Origin: Phycisphaerae bacterium
GTDB taxonomy: Bacteria; Planctomycetota; Phycisphaerae; UBA1845; Fen-1342
Direction: 5' to 3'
Assembly: GCA_017999985.1 (NCBI GenBank)
Contig: JAGNKU010000003.1
Span: 1-64,000, forward strand
Length of the DNA stretch: 64,000 bases
The notes under the pieces are model-generated. The model did not search any database. It had not been told where the DNA came from and saw nothing but the letters and a program-made list of their open reading frames with translations. Each line of letters starts with the position of its first letter. Positions within the stretch are counted from its first letter, which is position 1. Positions 44,296 to 52,977 of the stretch are shown one piece after another. A program made the translations under genes and the position numbers.

Positions 44296-44994
44296 CTATT
44301 CGAACTCGCCCGGCGGCAGGCCCTCCGCGATGTCGGCCAGCGTCGCGCGGTCGCGAATGGTGATGCTCTGGGCGTCCGGCAGATCGATCAGGCCGATTTC
44401 CGCGAGGCGGCGCAGCGTGCGCGAGAGCGTCTCGCTCGTGACGTTCAGGTGGCTCGCGAGGTCCTTCTTCAACACCGGCAGCGTGAACGTGCCACCCGTG
44501 ACCGAACCGTCGACCCGCAGGAGGTAGCCCGCGACCCGGCCGAGCGCGTCGCGCAACACGATATCTTCCATCAGGCCGATGAGCTGCCGTACCCAGTGCG
44601 CCATGCCCTCGAGAAACTGGACGCACAATTCGTGGTTCGTCGCCAGCAGCCGGCGAAAAGTCTCCGCCGGCAGAAGCACGCACTCCGTGTCTTCCAGCGC
44701 CTCCGCGTGCGCGGGGCATTGAAAGCGACCGATGACGGCGATTTCGGCGAACGTCTTGCCGGGCTCGGCGAAGTGCAGGACGTGGTCTTTGCCGCTGGGA
44801 GCGAGCTTGTAGACGCGGACGACGCCCGTGCCGACGCAATACAGGCCAGGGCAATCGTCGCCCTGGCGGAAGATCTGGGTGCCCTTTTTGAACCGGACCA
44901 GGCGCGCCTGTCCGCTGAGCAGGACGAGGGAATCTTCCGTTAACTTGTTGAACAGGCGGCACTTGCGAATGATGTCGTGCACGACGGGGTTCAT
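44296..44994 (-). CDS. Crp/Fnr-family regulator, probably FNR/DNR-type
   Basis: The 232-aa protein has a cyclic-nucleotide-binding-like domain (residues 15-130: [26 protein letters not shown]) and a C-terminal HTH ([26 protein letters not shown]). The recognition helix ETLSR matches the E..SR pattern that reads TTGAT-nnnn-ATCAA in FNR. It lacks FNR's N-terminal cysteine cluster, so it may sense NO or haem (DNR-like) or use another cue. A perfect box lies 36 bp upstream of its own start and serves the divergent hcp operon; another controls the octahaem operon. Confidence 0.9.
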   Translation of the reverse strand: MNPVVHDIIRKCRLFNKLTEDSLVLLSGQARLVRFKKGTQIFRQGDDCPGLYCVGTGVVRVYKLAPSGKDHVLHFAEPGKTFAEIAVIGRFQCPAHAEALEDTECVLLPAETFRRLLATNHELCVQFLEGMAHWVRQLIGLMEDIVLRDALGRVAGYLLRVDGSVTGGTFTLPVLKKDLASHLNVTSETLSRTLRRLAEIGLIDLPDAQSITIRDRATLADIAEGLPPGEFE

Positions 44995-45029
44995 CGAATG
45001 GCGGCCTCAGCAGGAAAATTAGTACTAAT

Positions 45030-45043
45030 TTGATCCAGATCAA
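45030..45043. promoter_or_regulatory. FNR/DNR box between the Crp/Fnr gene and the hcp operon
   Basis: TTGATCCAGATCAA is a perfect inverted FNR-type site. It lies 36 bp before the regulator gene on the minus strand and 80 bp before the ferredoxin of the hcp operon on the plus strand. A TATGCC follows (45071-45076), about 5 bp further than ideal class II spacing. Confidence 0.85.
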
Positions 45044-45123
45044 GGTCTGGTGGCGTGCATTGTCCGAAACTATGCCTCGACGGGCAAGCGGTGACGCCGC
45101 ACCCGTCACGGCGAGGATTGGCG

Positions 45124-45906
45124 ATGCTGCGAGACGTGGTCCTGATCGAAGAAGAGCTGTGCGACGGCTGCGGGCAATGCGTGCCGGCGTGCGAGGAGGG
45201 CGCGCTGCAGATCGTGAACGGCAAGGCACGGCTGGTCGCGGATCGGTTGTGCGATGGGCTGGGGGCCTGCCTGGGGCACTGCCCGCGCGGGGCGATTCGG
45301 ATCGAGAAGCGCGAGAGCGAAGCGTTTGACGCGGCGGCCGTGGCGGCGCGACAGCGCGCTGTGCAGCACGCGCCGGCGTCGCGGCCGCAACACAGCGGCT
45401 GCCCTGGAACGCGTTTCGCCCAGTTTGAACGCCGGTCGGAGCGCGTGCCCGCCAACGCGGCGGAGCAACCATCCGAGTTGACCCACTGGCCGGTGCAGTT
45501 GCGGCTGTTGTCGCCCGCGGCGCCCGTGCTGCGTGGAGCGAAGCTGCTGGTGGCCGCGGACTGCGTGCCCGTGGCGTACGCGGATTTCCACCGGCGGTTT
45601 CTGCGGGACCATGCGGTGGCGATTGCGTGCCCGAAGCTGGACGACACGCGGGGATACGTGGAGAAGCTGGCGGAGATGATCGCGGCCAACGAGCTCGCCG
45701 GAATCACGGTGGTGCATATGGAAGTGCCGTGCTGTACGGGTATCCTACAGGCGGTGCTCGAGGCACGGCGGTTGGCGGGCAGCACGCTGCCGATCCGGGA
45801 CGTGGTCATCACGACGCGTGGCGCGATCGGCGCGCAACGCGAAATACCCGCCGACGGCGGCGCATTTCAGGAAACCACTCCGGCCTGCGGCCGGGACACT
45901 CACTAA
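45124..45906 (+). CDS. ferredoxin of the hcp operon, dicluster type with C-terminal domain
   Basis: The protein has 260 aa. Residues 1-60 hold two clusters: CDGCGQCVPAC (Cys13, 16, 19, 23) and CDGLGACLGHC, where Leu46 replaces the second Cys, so the second site may be [3Fe-4S] or absent. Residues about 130-250 form a domain with a conserved Cys region (VPCCTGI), seen in proteins encoded beside hcp. It ends 15 bp before hcp and probably delivers electrons to it. Confidence 0.88.
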   Translation: MLRDVVLIEEELCDGCGQCVPACEEGALQIVNGKARLVADRLCDGLGACLGHCPRGAIRIEKRESEAFDAAAVAARQRAVQHAPASRPQHSGCPGTRFAQFERRSERVPANAAEQPSELTHWPVQLRLLSPAAPVLRGAKLLVAADCVPVAYADFHRRFLRDHAVAIACPKLDDTRGYVEKLAEMIAANELAGITVVHMEVPCCTGILQAVLEARRLAGSTLPIRDVVITTRGAIGAQREIPADGGAFQETTPACGRDTH

Positions 45907-45921
45907 CAAGGAGCAACGCGC

Positions 45922-47235
45922 ATGTTCTGTAACCAGTGTGAACAAACGGCCCGCGGCAAGGGGTGCACCGAGATCGGCGTGTGCGGCAAAGACGCCGACA
46001 TGCAGTCGCTGCAGGAGATCCTGCTGTACGGGCTGAAGGGGATGGCCGCTTACGCGCATCACGCGCGGCGCCTGGGCATGGTCGATGAAGCGGTGGACGC
46101 GTTCACCGAAGAAGCCCTGTTCGCCACGGTCACGAATGTCAACTTCGACATGAGCAGCCTGCTGGAGCTGGTGCTCGAATGCGGGCGCCAGAACCTGCGC
46201 GTCATGCAGATGCTGGACGAGGGGCACGTGAAGCGTTTCGGTACGCCGTCGCCGACGACGGTCTACGAGGGCACGAAGGCCGGCCCGGGGATCCTCGTCA
46301 CCGGGCATGATATGGTGGACCTGGACGACCTGCTGAGGCAGACCGCCGGCACGGGTGTAAACGTGTATACGCACGGCGAGATGCTCCCGGCGCACATGTA
46401 CCCGGAATTGCGGAAGTACCCGCACCTGGCCGGGCACTTCGGCGGGGCGTGGCAGAAGCAGAAGCGCGAGTTCGTCGATTTCACCGGCGCGATCCTGGCG
46501 ACGACGAATTGCGTGCTGATCCCGCGCGAGGAGTACAAGGATCGGCTGTTCACCACACGCGTCACGGCGGTGCCGGGCGGCACGCGGCTGACGAGCAACG
46601 ACTTCTCGGCGGTCATCGAATGCGCGAAGCGCTGCACGCCGCTGAAGAACGTGCCGACGCGCGAATCCACCATCGGGTTCCACCAGTCGGTGATTCTCGG
46701 GCTGGCGGATAAGATCGTGGCGGCGGTGAAGGCCGGTAAGCTGAAGCACTTTTTCCTGATCGGCGGCTGCGACGGCGCGGAGGTCGGCCGCAACTACTTC
46801 TCCGATTACGCGAACGCGACGCCGCCGGACAGCCTGATTCTGACGCTGGGCTGCGGCAAGTACCGGATTCGCGAGCACGACTTCGGCACGTTCCAGCTTG
46901 ACGGTGTCGGGCCGATCCCGCGGTTGCTCGACATGGGGCAGTGCAATAACGCCTACAGCGCGATCCAGGTCGCGGTCGCGCTGTCGAAGGCATTCAATTG
47001 CGGTGTGAACGACTTGCCGCTGACGATCGTGCTGTCGTGGTTCGAGCAGAAGGCGGTGGCGGTGCTCCTGACGCTGCTCGCCCTGGGCGTGAAGGGCATT
47101 CGCATTGGTCCGGCGGCGCCGGCGTTCGTGTCGCCGAACGTGTTCCGCATCCTGCAGGACAAGTACGATCTGAAGCTGACCAGCAACAAGACGCCACTGG
47201 CGGACCTCCAGGAGGCGCTGGCACCCGTGGCGTAG
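45922..47235 (+). CDS. hcp: hydroxylamine reductase / hybrid-cluster protein
   Basis: The 437-aa length fits the shorter class III Hcp. The N-terminal cluster motif is C3-x2-C6-x8-C15-x5-C21 (CNQCEQTARGKGCTEIGVC), as in Desulfovibrio. Hybrid-cluster ligand regions are visible: GHDMVDL, THGEMLPAHMYPEL, GGCDG, LGCGKYR, GQCNNAYS and SWFEQKAVAVL. It reduces hydroxylamine in vitro and NO in vivo in known cases. GGAG precedes the ATG. It is second in the FNR-box operon. Confidence 0.96.
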   Translation: MFCNQCEQTARGKGCTEIGVCGKDADMQSLQEILLYGLKGMAAYAHHARRLGMVDEAVDAFTEEALFATVTNVNFDMSSLLELVLECGRQNLRVMQMLDEGHVKRFGTPSPTTVYEGTKAGPGILVTGHDMVDLDDLLRQTAGTGVNVYTHGEMLPAHMYPELRKYPHLAGHFGGAWQKQKREFVDFTGAILATTNCVLIPREEYKDRLFTTRVTAVPGGTRLTSNDFSAVIECAKRCTPLKNVPTRESTIGFHQSVILGLADKIVAAVKAGKLKHFFLIGGCDGAEVGRNYFSDYANATPPDSLILTLGCGKYRIREHDFGTFQLDGVGPIPRLLDMGQCNNAYSAIQVAVALSKAFNCGVNDLPLTIVLSWFEQKAVAVLLTLLALGVKGIRIGPAAPAFVSPNVFRILQDKYDLKLTSNKTPLADLQEALAPVA

Positions 47236-47267
47236 TGACCGGCGCGGCACTGGCCAGGACGAGTTCC

Positions 47268-48020
47268 ATGAGCACTCCCGCGTTCGACGACCGGGCCGAC
47301 TGCTACGATGCCCTGATCGACTGGCCGAAACGGCTGGCCAACGAGGAGCCGTTTTACCGCGGGCTGTTCGAGCGCAACGGCGTACGCCGGGTGCTCGACG
47401 CAGCCTGCGGCACCGGCCGGCACGCGGCCATGTTCCGCTCGTGGGGTTGCGCAGTCGAAGGCGCCGACCTCAGTCCCGCGATGATCGCGCAATGCCAGCG
47501 GCAGTTTGGCGAATCGCCGACGCTGCGCTGGGTCGTGCGGCCGTTCGATCAACCGGTCGAGGCCGCCGGCTTTTTCGATGCTGCGATCTGTGTCGGCAAT
47601 TCGCTGGCGCTGGCCGCCGACATCGCCACGGCCGAGCGCGCGGTCCGGCAGATGCTCAGCGCGGTGCGGCCCGGCGGCGTGTGCGTGCTCCAAGTGCTGA
47701 ACCTCTGGCATCTGCCGGATGGGCCGACGGTGTGGCAGAAGTGCAAGCGCGTGCCGATCGACGGCGTGGACCACGTGCTCGTCAAGGGCGTGCACCGCGC
47801 GGGCAACCGGGGGTTCGTTGACCTGGTCGATCTGACGCTGATGCCGGACGGAGTGGTGCCGCGCTACGACTGCCCGACGTTTCTGGGGCTCGAAGCGGCG
47901 GACGTAGTGCGCATGGCGGGGCAGGCCGGCGCGCGAGAGGTGCGGTGCTACGGCGGCTATCGCGGCGCTGCATACGAGCGCGACCGGAGCACGGATCTCA
48001 TCGTGGTGGCGGAGCGATGA
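47268..48020 (+). CDS. class I SAM-dependent methyltransferase in the hcp operon
   Basis: The 250-aa protein has motif I VLDAACGTGRHAAMF, an acidic residue in VEGADLS, and a FDAAICVGNSLAL region, as in Methyltransf_25 proteins. The acceptor is unknown. It lies between hcp and ygbA with a 4-bp overlap into ygbA, so it shares their regulation, and a role in NO-stress metabolism is possible. I see no other clue to its substrate. Confidence 0.88.
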   Translation: MSTPAFDDRADCYDALIDWPKRLANEEPFYRGLFERNGVRRVLDAACGTGRHAAMFRSWGCAVEGADLSPAMIAQCQRQFGESPTLRWVVRPFDQPVEAAGFFDAAICVGNSLALAADIATAERAVRQMLSAVRPGGVCVLQVLNLWHLPDGPTVWQKCKRVPIDGVDHVLVKGVHRAGNRGFVDLVDLTLMPDGVVPRYDCPTFLGLEAADVVRMAGQAGAREVRCYGGYRGAAYERDRSTDLIVVAER

Positions 48021-48403
48021 GCAGGTTGGTTGCGGCCGGGGCAGCAGCGCGCACCGGGCGCACGCTGCGACGTGACCTGCGCACGCTGGCCACGTTTGTC
48101 CGCGTGTACTGCCACAGCCAACACCGCGCTGCCGAACGTGTGCCCGTCGAGTTAAGGACCATCGAACTGGCAGCGCTGTGTGGCCGGCCCGTGGAGTTGT
48201 GCAGGGTCTGCCGCAAGCTGCTGCAGCATGCGGTGGTGATGCGGCTGCGCTGCCCGTATAACCAGAAACCGATTTGCAGGAAATGTCCGACGCACTGCTA
48301 CGCGCCGGAGTACCGCGCGCAGATTCGAGCGGTCATGCGATACGCGGGCATACGGTTGATGCTTAAGGGGCGACTGCACTATGCCTTGCACCTGTTCACC
48401 TGA
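48017..48403 (+). CDS. ygbA: YgbA-type protein (nitrous oxide-stimulated promoter family)
   Basis: The 128-aa protein has the family pattern of cysteines and CPTHCYAPEYRAQIRAVMRYAG preceded by CRVCRKLLQHAVVMRLRCPYNQKPICRKCP. I take this as PF11756. In E. coli ygbA is induced under nitrosative stress. The many CxxC units suggest metal or cluster binding. It is the last gene of the operon and overlaps the methyltransferase stop. Confidence 0.88.
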   Translation: MSRLVAAGAAARTGRTLRRDLRTLATFVRVYCHSQHRAAERVPVELRTIELAALCGRPVELCRVCRKLLQHAVVMRLRCPYNQKPICRKCPTHCYAPEYRAQIRAVMRYAGIRLMLKGRLHYALHLFT

Positions 48404-48440
48404 GTCGCCCGAAAGCGCGCACGACGGAGCGGCCGCAAAC

Positions 48441-48482
48441 TTGATTTGGATCAACCCGCTCGCGACCAGATTTGCATATGCT
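48441..48482 (+). promoter_or_regulatory. class II FNR-type promoter of the octahaem operon
   Basis: A perfect TTGATTTGGATCAA box (48441-48454) is followed by TATGCT at 48477-48482. The centre-to-centre distance of 32 bp places the box at about -41.5, the class II FNR activation position. The tetrahaem cytochrome gene starts at 48528. Confidence 0.85.
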
Positions 48483-48527
48483 GTTGGCTGGTATTGGGCA
48501 CCGCACGTCTGAGGTCAGGAGTCCCCC

Positions 48528-49223
48528 GTGGGTGAACCCGCGGCCACCACCGAGCCGGCAGCGCGCGATGGCCGTCTGCGCGCGATCGTAGTGCCGCTGG
48601 TGCTGCTGGCGCTGGCGGCCGTGCTCGTCGCGGACCCGTGGCGCTTCGGCGACCCGGTGCCGCCACCGACGGTTGTGCCGGCGTGGGCGATTGACCCGAC
48701 GCCGGTGCGGCAGCCGAAACTCAAGGCCGAGATTCAACTTGCCGGCTTCACGTATCGCTGCAGCGATTGCCACCGGTTGTTCACCTCGCCGCCGGAAACG
48801 ACGCGCCCGTTGACGCAACATCGCGACATTGTCCTGAAGCACGGCATCAACACGCGCTGCTTCAACTGTCACCATCCGACGAATCGGGATACGTACGTGG
48901 ATGACTGGGGCCGAGAGATCCCGGCGGACCAGCCGCAACTGCTCTGCGCCAAGTGTCATGGGCCGGTGTATCGCGACTGGCTGAAAGGGGCCCACGGGCG
49001 GACAAACGGTTACTGGGACGAGCAGCGCGGCGCGCAGAGGCGGCTCAAGTGCATCCAGTGCCACGACCCACACCAGCCGCCGTTCCCGCCCATGCATCCG
49101 GCCCCGCCGCCGAACACGCTCCGGATGGGTGAGCAGCGCTTCCCGGAGGAGCACCCGGCGACCGATCCACTGCGCATCTACCGGCGGTCCGAGGCTGGGC
49201 ACGCAAGCCCGGAGGAGGAGTGA
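48528..49223 (+). CDS. membrane-anchored tetrahaem cytochrome c
   Basis: The protein has 231 aa and starts at GTG. There is one N-terminal TM (about 18-36) and four CxxCH haem sites at Cys78, Cys111, Cys140 and Cys175. It has no NapC/NrfH-type core that I can see. It is the first gene of a four-gene operon with tight overlaps and probably shuttles electrons from the NrfCD-like pair to the octahaem enzyme. Confidence 0.9.
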   Translation: MGEPAATTEPAARDGRLRAIVVPLVLLALAAVLVADPWRFGDPVPPPTVVPAWAIDPTPVRQPKLKAEIQLAGFTYRCSDCHRLFTSPPETTRPLTQHRDIVLKHGINTRCFNCHHPTNRDTYVDDWGREIPADQPQLLCAKCHGPVYRDWLKGAHGRTNGYWDEQRGAQRRLKCIQCHDPHQPPFPPMHPAPPPNTLRMGEQRFPEEHPATDPLRIYRRSEAGHASPEEE

Positions 49224-50224
49224 TGGACCCGTCCCGGCCGGATCCCGGCCCTGCGACGCCCGGACTGACCCGCCGCGGTTTCCTGCGCAAAGGCGCCGCG
49301 ACGGTTGCGGGGGCGTCCGCGCTGGCGGCGGCACTCTCGCCCCTGAAGGACCTCGCGCCGGGCGATCGGCCGACGCTGGCGCAGCTCCTGCAACGGCACT
49401 ACAAGGAGATGACGCCCGAAGAGAAGCGGGCGGTGCTGGAGCGTGTCACGCACGAGGTTGCGCAGCGTTACCAGGTGACGCCCCGGGTGAGTGATCCGCC
49501 GCCGCTGGACGGGGTGGAATACGTCTACGCCCTGAACCTCAGCCGCTGCATCGGCTGCCGCAAGTGCGTGCACGCGTGCGTCCGCGAGAACAACCAGTCG
49601 CGGGCACCCGAAATTCAGTACATCCGGGTGCTGAAGATGGAGAAAGGCAGTATCGACGTCGAGACGTCGGACCATCATTACGACCCGCCGATCGTGCCGG
49701 AGCACGACAGCTACTACATGCCGGTGCAATGCCACCAGTGCAAGAAGCCGCCGTGCGTGAAGGCCTGCCCGGTCGAGGCGACGTGGCAGGAGCCGGACGG
49801 CATCACGGTGATCGATTACGACTGGTGCATCGGATGCCGCTACTGCGAGGCGGCGTGCCCGTACTGGGCGCGGCGGTTCAACTTTGCGGAGCCGCAGGTG
49901 CCGGCCGACGAACTCAACCCGGACATGGCGTATCTCTCGAACCGCCCGCGCGCGAAGGGCGTGATGGAGAAGTGCACGTACTGCCTCCATCGCACGCGCG
50001 TCGGGCGCATGCCGGCGTGCGTGGAGGTCTGTCCGACGGGCTCGCGGAAGTTCGGCAACGTGCTCGACCCGGAGAGCGAGGTCGCCTACATCCTGCGGCA
50101 GAAGCGCGTGTACGTCCTGAAGGAAGAGGTCGGCACGCTGCCGCGCTTCTTCTACTACTTCGACGAGCGCGGCAGCCGCTATCACGAGCCGATCAGCCCG
50201 GCCGAGCCGGGAGGTGGGGCGTGA
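49223..50224 (+). CDS. NrfC-like periplasmic ferredoxin, four [4Fe-4S] clusters
   Basis: The protein has 333 aa. A twin-arginine signal (TRRGFLRKGA, residues 16-25) sends it to the periplasm. Four cysteine groups (CIGCRKCVHAC; CHQCKKPPCVKACP; CIGCRYCEAACP; CTYCLHRTRVGRMPACVEVC) match the PsrB/NrfC/DsrO pattern. The start ATG at 49223 overlaps the previous stop and follows GGAGGAGG. It pairs with the NrfD-like gene that overlaps its end (GTGA). Confidence 0.94.
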   Translation: MDPSRPDPGPATPGLTRRGFLRKGAATVAGASALAAALSPLKDLAPGDRPTLAQLLQRHYKEMTPEEKRAVLERVTHEVAQRYQVTPRVSDPPPLDGVEYVYALNLSRCIGCRKCVHACVRENNQSRAPEIQYIRVLKMEKGSIDVETSDHHYDPPIVPEHDSYYMPVQCHQCKKPPCVKACPVEATWQEPDGITVIDYDWCIGCRYCEAACPYWARRFNFAEPQVPADELNPDMAYLSNRPRAKGVMEKCTYCLHRTRVGRMPACVEVCPTGSRKFGNVLDPESEVAYILRQKRVYVLKEEVGTLPRFFYYFDERGSRYHEPISPAEPGGGA

Positions 50225-51438
50225 AGCGCTACTGCACGTTCTTGTGGGAGTGCGTCCGCCTCAGCTTCGTTGGCGATTGGCGCTACCACACCTGGATGAC
50301 GGTCCTGACGGTCGTCACGCTGCTGGGCGTGTATGCCTACTGCCAGCAGCTCGTGCAGGGCCTGGTGACCACTGGCATGACCGACCAGGTCTCGTGGGGC
50401 TTGTACATCGCGAACTTCACCTATCTCGTCGGTCTCGCGGCGGCGGCGGCGATGCTGGTGATTCCGGTCTATGTGTACCGCAACATGCACCTGCACGACG
50501 TGGTCATCTTCGGCGAGCTGCTCGCCGTCGCGGTGATCATCATGTGCCTGCTGTTCGTGACGGTGGACCTCGGCCGGCCGGACCGGGCGGCGCACCTGCT
50601 GCTGCGCTTCAACTTCCCGATCTCGATGCTGACGTGGGACGTGATCGCGCTGAACGGCTACCTGCTGCTGAACCTGCACATTTGTGGCTATCTGCTGTAT
50701 TCCGCGTATTGCGGCCGCAAGCCGTCGCCGGTCTTCTACGTGCCCTTCGTGTTCATCGCGATCGTCTGGGCCGTGAGCATTCATACGGTGACCGCGTTCC
50801 TGTACGTCGGTCTCGGCGGGCGGCCGTTCTGGAACTCGGCCATCATTGCCCCGCGCTTCCTGGCCAGCGCGTTCGCCGCCGGGCCGGCGTTCATCATCCT
50901 GACGCTGCAGGTCGTCCGGCGGTTCACGCGGCACCGCGTCACCGACGACGCGCTGTTCACGCTGCGCCGGATCGTGCAGGTCGCGATGATCATCAACTTT
51001 TTCCTGCTGGGCTGCGAGGTGTTCACGGAGTTTTACGCGGACACCGCGCACCTGGCATCGTCGCGCTACCTGTACTTCGGGCTGCACGGCCGCCACGCGC
51101 TGGTGCCGTGGATCTGGACGGCGATCGCGTTCAACCTGGTCGCGACGATCCTGCTGGTGCTGCCGGCGTCGCGGGCCCTGCGTTTTCTGAACACCGCCTG
51201 TGTGCTGGCCATCGTCGGCATCTGGATCGAGAAGGGCATGGGGCTGATCGTGCCGGCGTTCATTCCGACGCAGCTCGGCGAGATCGTGGAGTACACGCCG
51301 ACGCTGCGCGAGGTGTTGGTCTGCCTGGGCATCTGGGCCTTCGGCCTGCTGCTCTACACGATCTTCGTCCGTATCTCCGTGCCGGTGCTGGCCGGCGATC
51401 TGACTTACGCGAAACGCTACGGAGTCCAACCGTCATGA
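50221..51438 (+). CDS. NrfD/PsrC-like quinol-oxidising membrane protein
   Basis: The 405-aa protein starts at GTG. About ten TM helices span residues 22-395. The family resembles HybB/NrfD (WGLYIANFTYLVGLAAAAAMLVI; LLLRFNFPISMLTWDVIALNGYLLLNL; ALVPWIWTAIAFN). It exchanges electrons between the quinone pool and the NrfC-like partner. It overlaps both neighbours, so the four products are made together. Confidence 0.94.
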   Translation: MKRYCTFLWECVRLSFVGDWRYHTWMTVLTVVTLLGVYAYCQQLVQGLVTTGMTDQVSWGLYIANFTYLVGLAAAAAMLVIPVYVYRNMHLHDVVIFGELLAVAVIIMCLLFVTVDLGRPDRAAHLLLRFNFPISMLTWDVIALNGYLLLNLHICGYLLYSAYCGRKPSPVFYVPFVFIAIVWAVSIHTVTAFLYVGLGGRPFWNSAIIAPRFLASAFAAGPAFIILTLQVVRRFTRHRVTDDALFTLRRIVQVAMIINFFLLGCEVFTEFYADTAHLASSRYLYFGLHGRHALVPWIWTAIAFNLVATILLVLPASRALRFLNTACVLAIVGIWIEKGMGLIVPAFIPTQLGEIVEYTPTLREVLVCLGIWAFGLLLYTIFVRISVPVLAGDLTYAKRYGVQPS

Positions 51439-52871
51439 ACCGCAATGTCCTCGGCATCATCGCCACCGCATGCGGGGCCGTCGCGGCCACCGCGCAGACC
51501 TGGGGCCTGACCGAGCTGTCCGCGGAGAGCAAGGCCTGCATCGAGTGCCACAAGAAAGACAGCACGGCCGTGTACCAGCAATGGGGCACGAGCAAGCACT
51601 ACCGCGCCAACATCGGCTGCTACGAATGCCACGCCGCGCAGGAAGGCGAGCCCGATGCCTTCAAGCATGAGGGCCAGTGGATCGCCACGATCGTCTCGCC
51701 GAAGGACTGCGCCCGCTGCCACGCGCGCGAGGCGCAGGAATTCAGCGGCTCCCACCATTCGAAGGGAGCGCGCATCCTGGGCTCGCTCGACAACACGCTG
51801 GCCGAGGTCGTCGAGGGTAACCGCGGCATGATCACGCCCGCGTTCCAGAACGGCGTCGCGGCGTCGGCCGTGCTTGGCTGCTGGCAATGCCACGGCACGG
51901 AGATCAAGGTGCTGCCCGGCGGCAAGCTCGACCCCGCGACCTGGCCGAACACCGGGATCGGCCGGATCAATCCGGACGGCTCGGAGGGCTCGTGCTCGGC
52001 GTGTCACAGCCGGCACGCGTTTTCGGCGGAGCAGGCCCGCAACCCGGATAACTGCGGCAAGTGCCACATGGGGCCGGACCATCCGCAGATGGAGATCTAC
52101 TACGAGTCGAAGCACGGCATCGCGTTTCGCGCGCACAAAGATAAGCTGAACCTGGCCTCGCCGAAGTGGATCGTGGGCGAGGACTACAGCCTGGCCCCGA
52201 CCTGCGCGACATGCCACATGAGTGCGACGAAGAACCAGCCGGTATCGCACGACGTCGGTCTGCGAATCAGTTGGAACAACCGGCCGGCGCTCTCGATCCG
52301 CCCGGAGATCAGCGACAAGAAGATGGGGCTGCCGGGCGCGGAGGTCGGCTGGGAGAAGCGTCGCGCGGCAATGAAGGACGTGTGCCTCAATTGTCACGCG
52401 AACCAGTGGGTCGACAACTTCTACGTGCAGTACGACAGCTTGATCGAGCTATACCACGCAAAGTTCGCGCAACCAGGCCTGGAACTGTACACGCTGGCCA
52501 AGCCGCTGCTGCGGCCGGTGGAGTTCTCCAACAAGATCGATTTCACGTGGTATGAAATCTGGCACCACGAGGGCCGGCGGGCGCGGCACGGGGCGTCGAT
52601 GATGGGGCCGGACTACACGCACTGGCACGGCACCTACGAGGTCGCCAAGCACTTCTATTCCGAGTACGTGCCCGAGCTCGAAGAACTGGTGCACGCGGGG
52701 AAGGCGTCCGGCGTGCCGGAGAAAACCGCCGCGGCGGAGGCGCTGGGCAAGAAGCTGGAAGAGGTGCTCAACAGCGCCAACCACCAGTGGTACCTGAACA
52801 AGCTCGATCCGGCGGAGCAAGCCCGGCGCCAGCAGCAGATGGAGGAATTCAAGAAGCGCTACGGGCAGTAG
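51435..52871 (+). CDS. octahaem cytochrome c, hydroxylamine oxidoreductase family
   Basis: The 478-aa protein has an N-terminal signal segment (residues 1-22). Eight CxxCH sites occur at Cys35, 62, 92, 149, 187, 207, 257 and 317; the fourth (CWQCH) would be the catalytic haem in this family. A conserved GPDYTHWHG motif near residues 391-399 contains Tyr394, a candidate equivalent of the Tyr that crosslinks to P460 haem in true HAO, which I cannot verify. There is no C-terminal membrane anchor. The NrfCD-like partners and FNR-type promoter favour reduction of nitrite or hydroxylamine over ammonia-oxidiser HAO activity. Confidence 0.9.
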   Translation: MNRNVLGIIATACGAVAATAQTWGLTELSAESKACIECHKKDSTAVYQQWGTSKHYRANIGCYECHAAQEGEPDAFKHEGQWIATIVSPKDCARCHAREAQEFSGSHHSKGARILGSLDNTLAEVVEGNRGMITPAFQNGVAASAVLGCWQCHGTEIKVLPGGKLDPATWPNTGIGRINPDGSEGSCSACHSRHAFSAEQARNPDNCGKCHMGPDHPQMEIYYESKHGIAFRAHKDKLNLASPKWIVGEDYSLAPTCATCHMSATKNQPVSHDVGLRISWNNRPALSIRPEISDKKMGLPGAEVGWEKRRAAMKDVCLNCHANQWVDNFYVQYDSLIELYHAKFAQPGLELYTLAKPLLRPVEFSNKIDFTWYEIWHHEGRRARHGASMMGPDYTHWHGTYEVAKHFYSEYVPELEELVHAGKASGVPEKTAAAEALGKKLEEVLNSANHQWYLNKLDPAEQARRQQQMEEFKKRYGQ

Positions 52872-52892
52872 GGGCGCGGGTTGGGGGTTGAA

Positions 52893-52942
52893 GCGCAAGC
52901 AGAAAGCCACGGCCGCCTGCGACCGTGGCTTTCTGGTTGCGC
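52893..52942. terminator. long bidirectional terminator hairpin
   Basis: A perfect 12-bp stem (AGAAAGCCACGG at 52901-52912 with 52923-52934) is extended by an outer GCGCAA/TTGCGC pair (52893-52898, 52937-52942) after a 2-nt internal loop. The inner stem has A/T ends suited to termination both ways. It separates the convergent octahaem and candidate selenoprotein genes. Confidence 0.85.
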
Positions 52943-52977
52943 CGCACGGGCGGAGCGAAGGCTCCGCAGCCGGCGGA

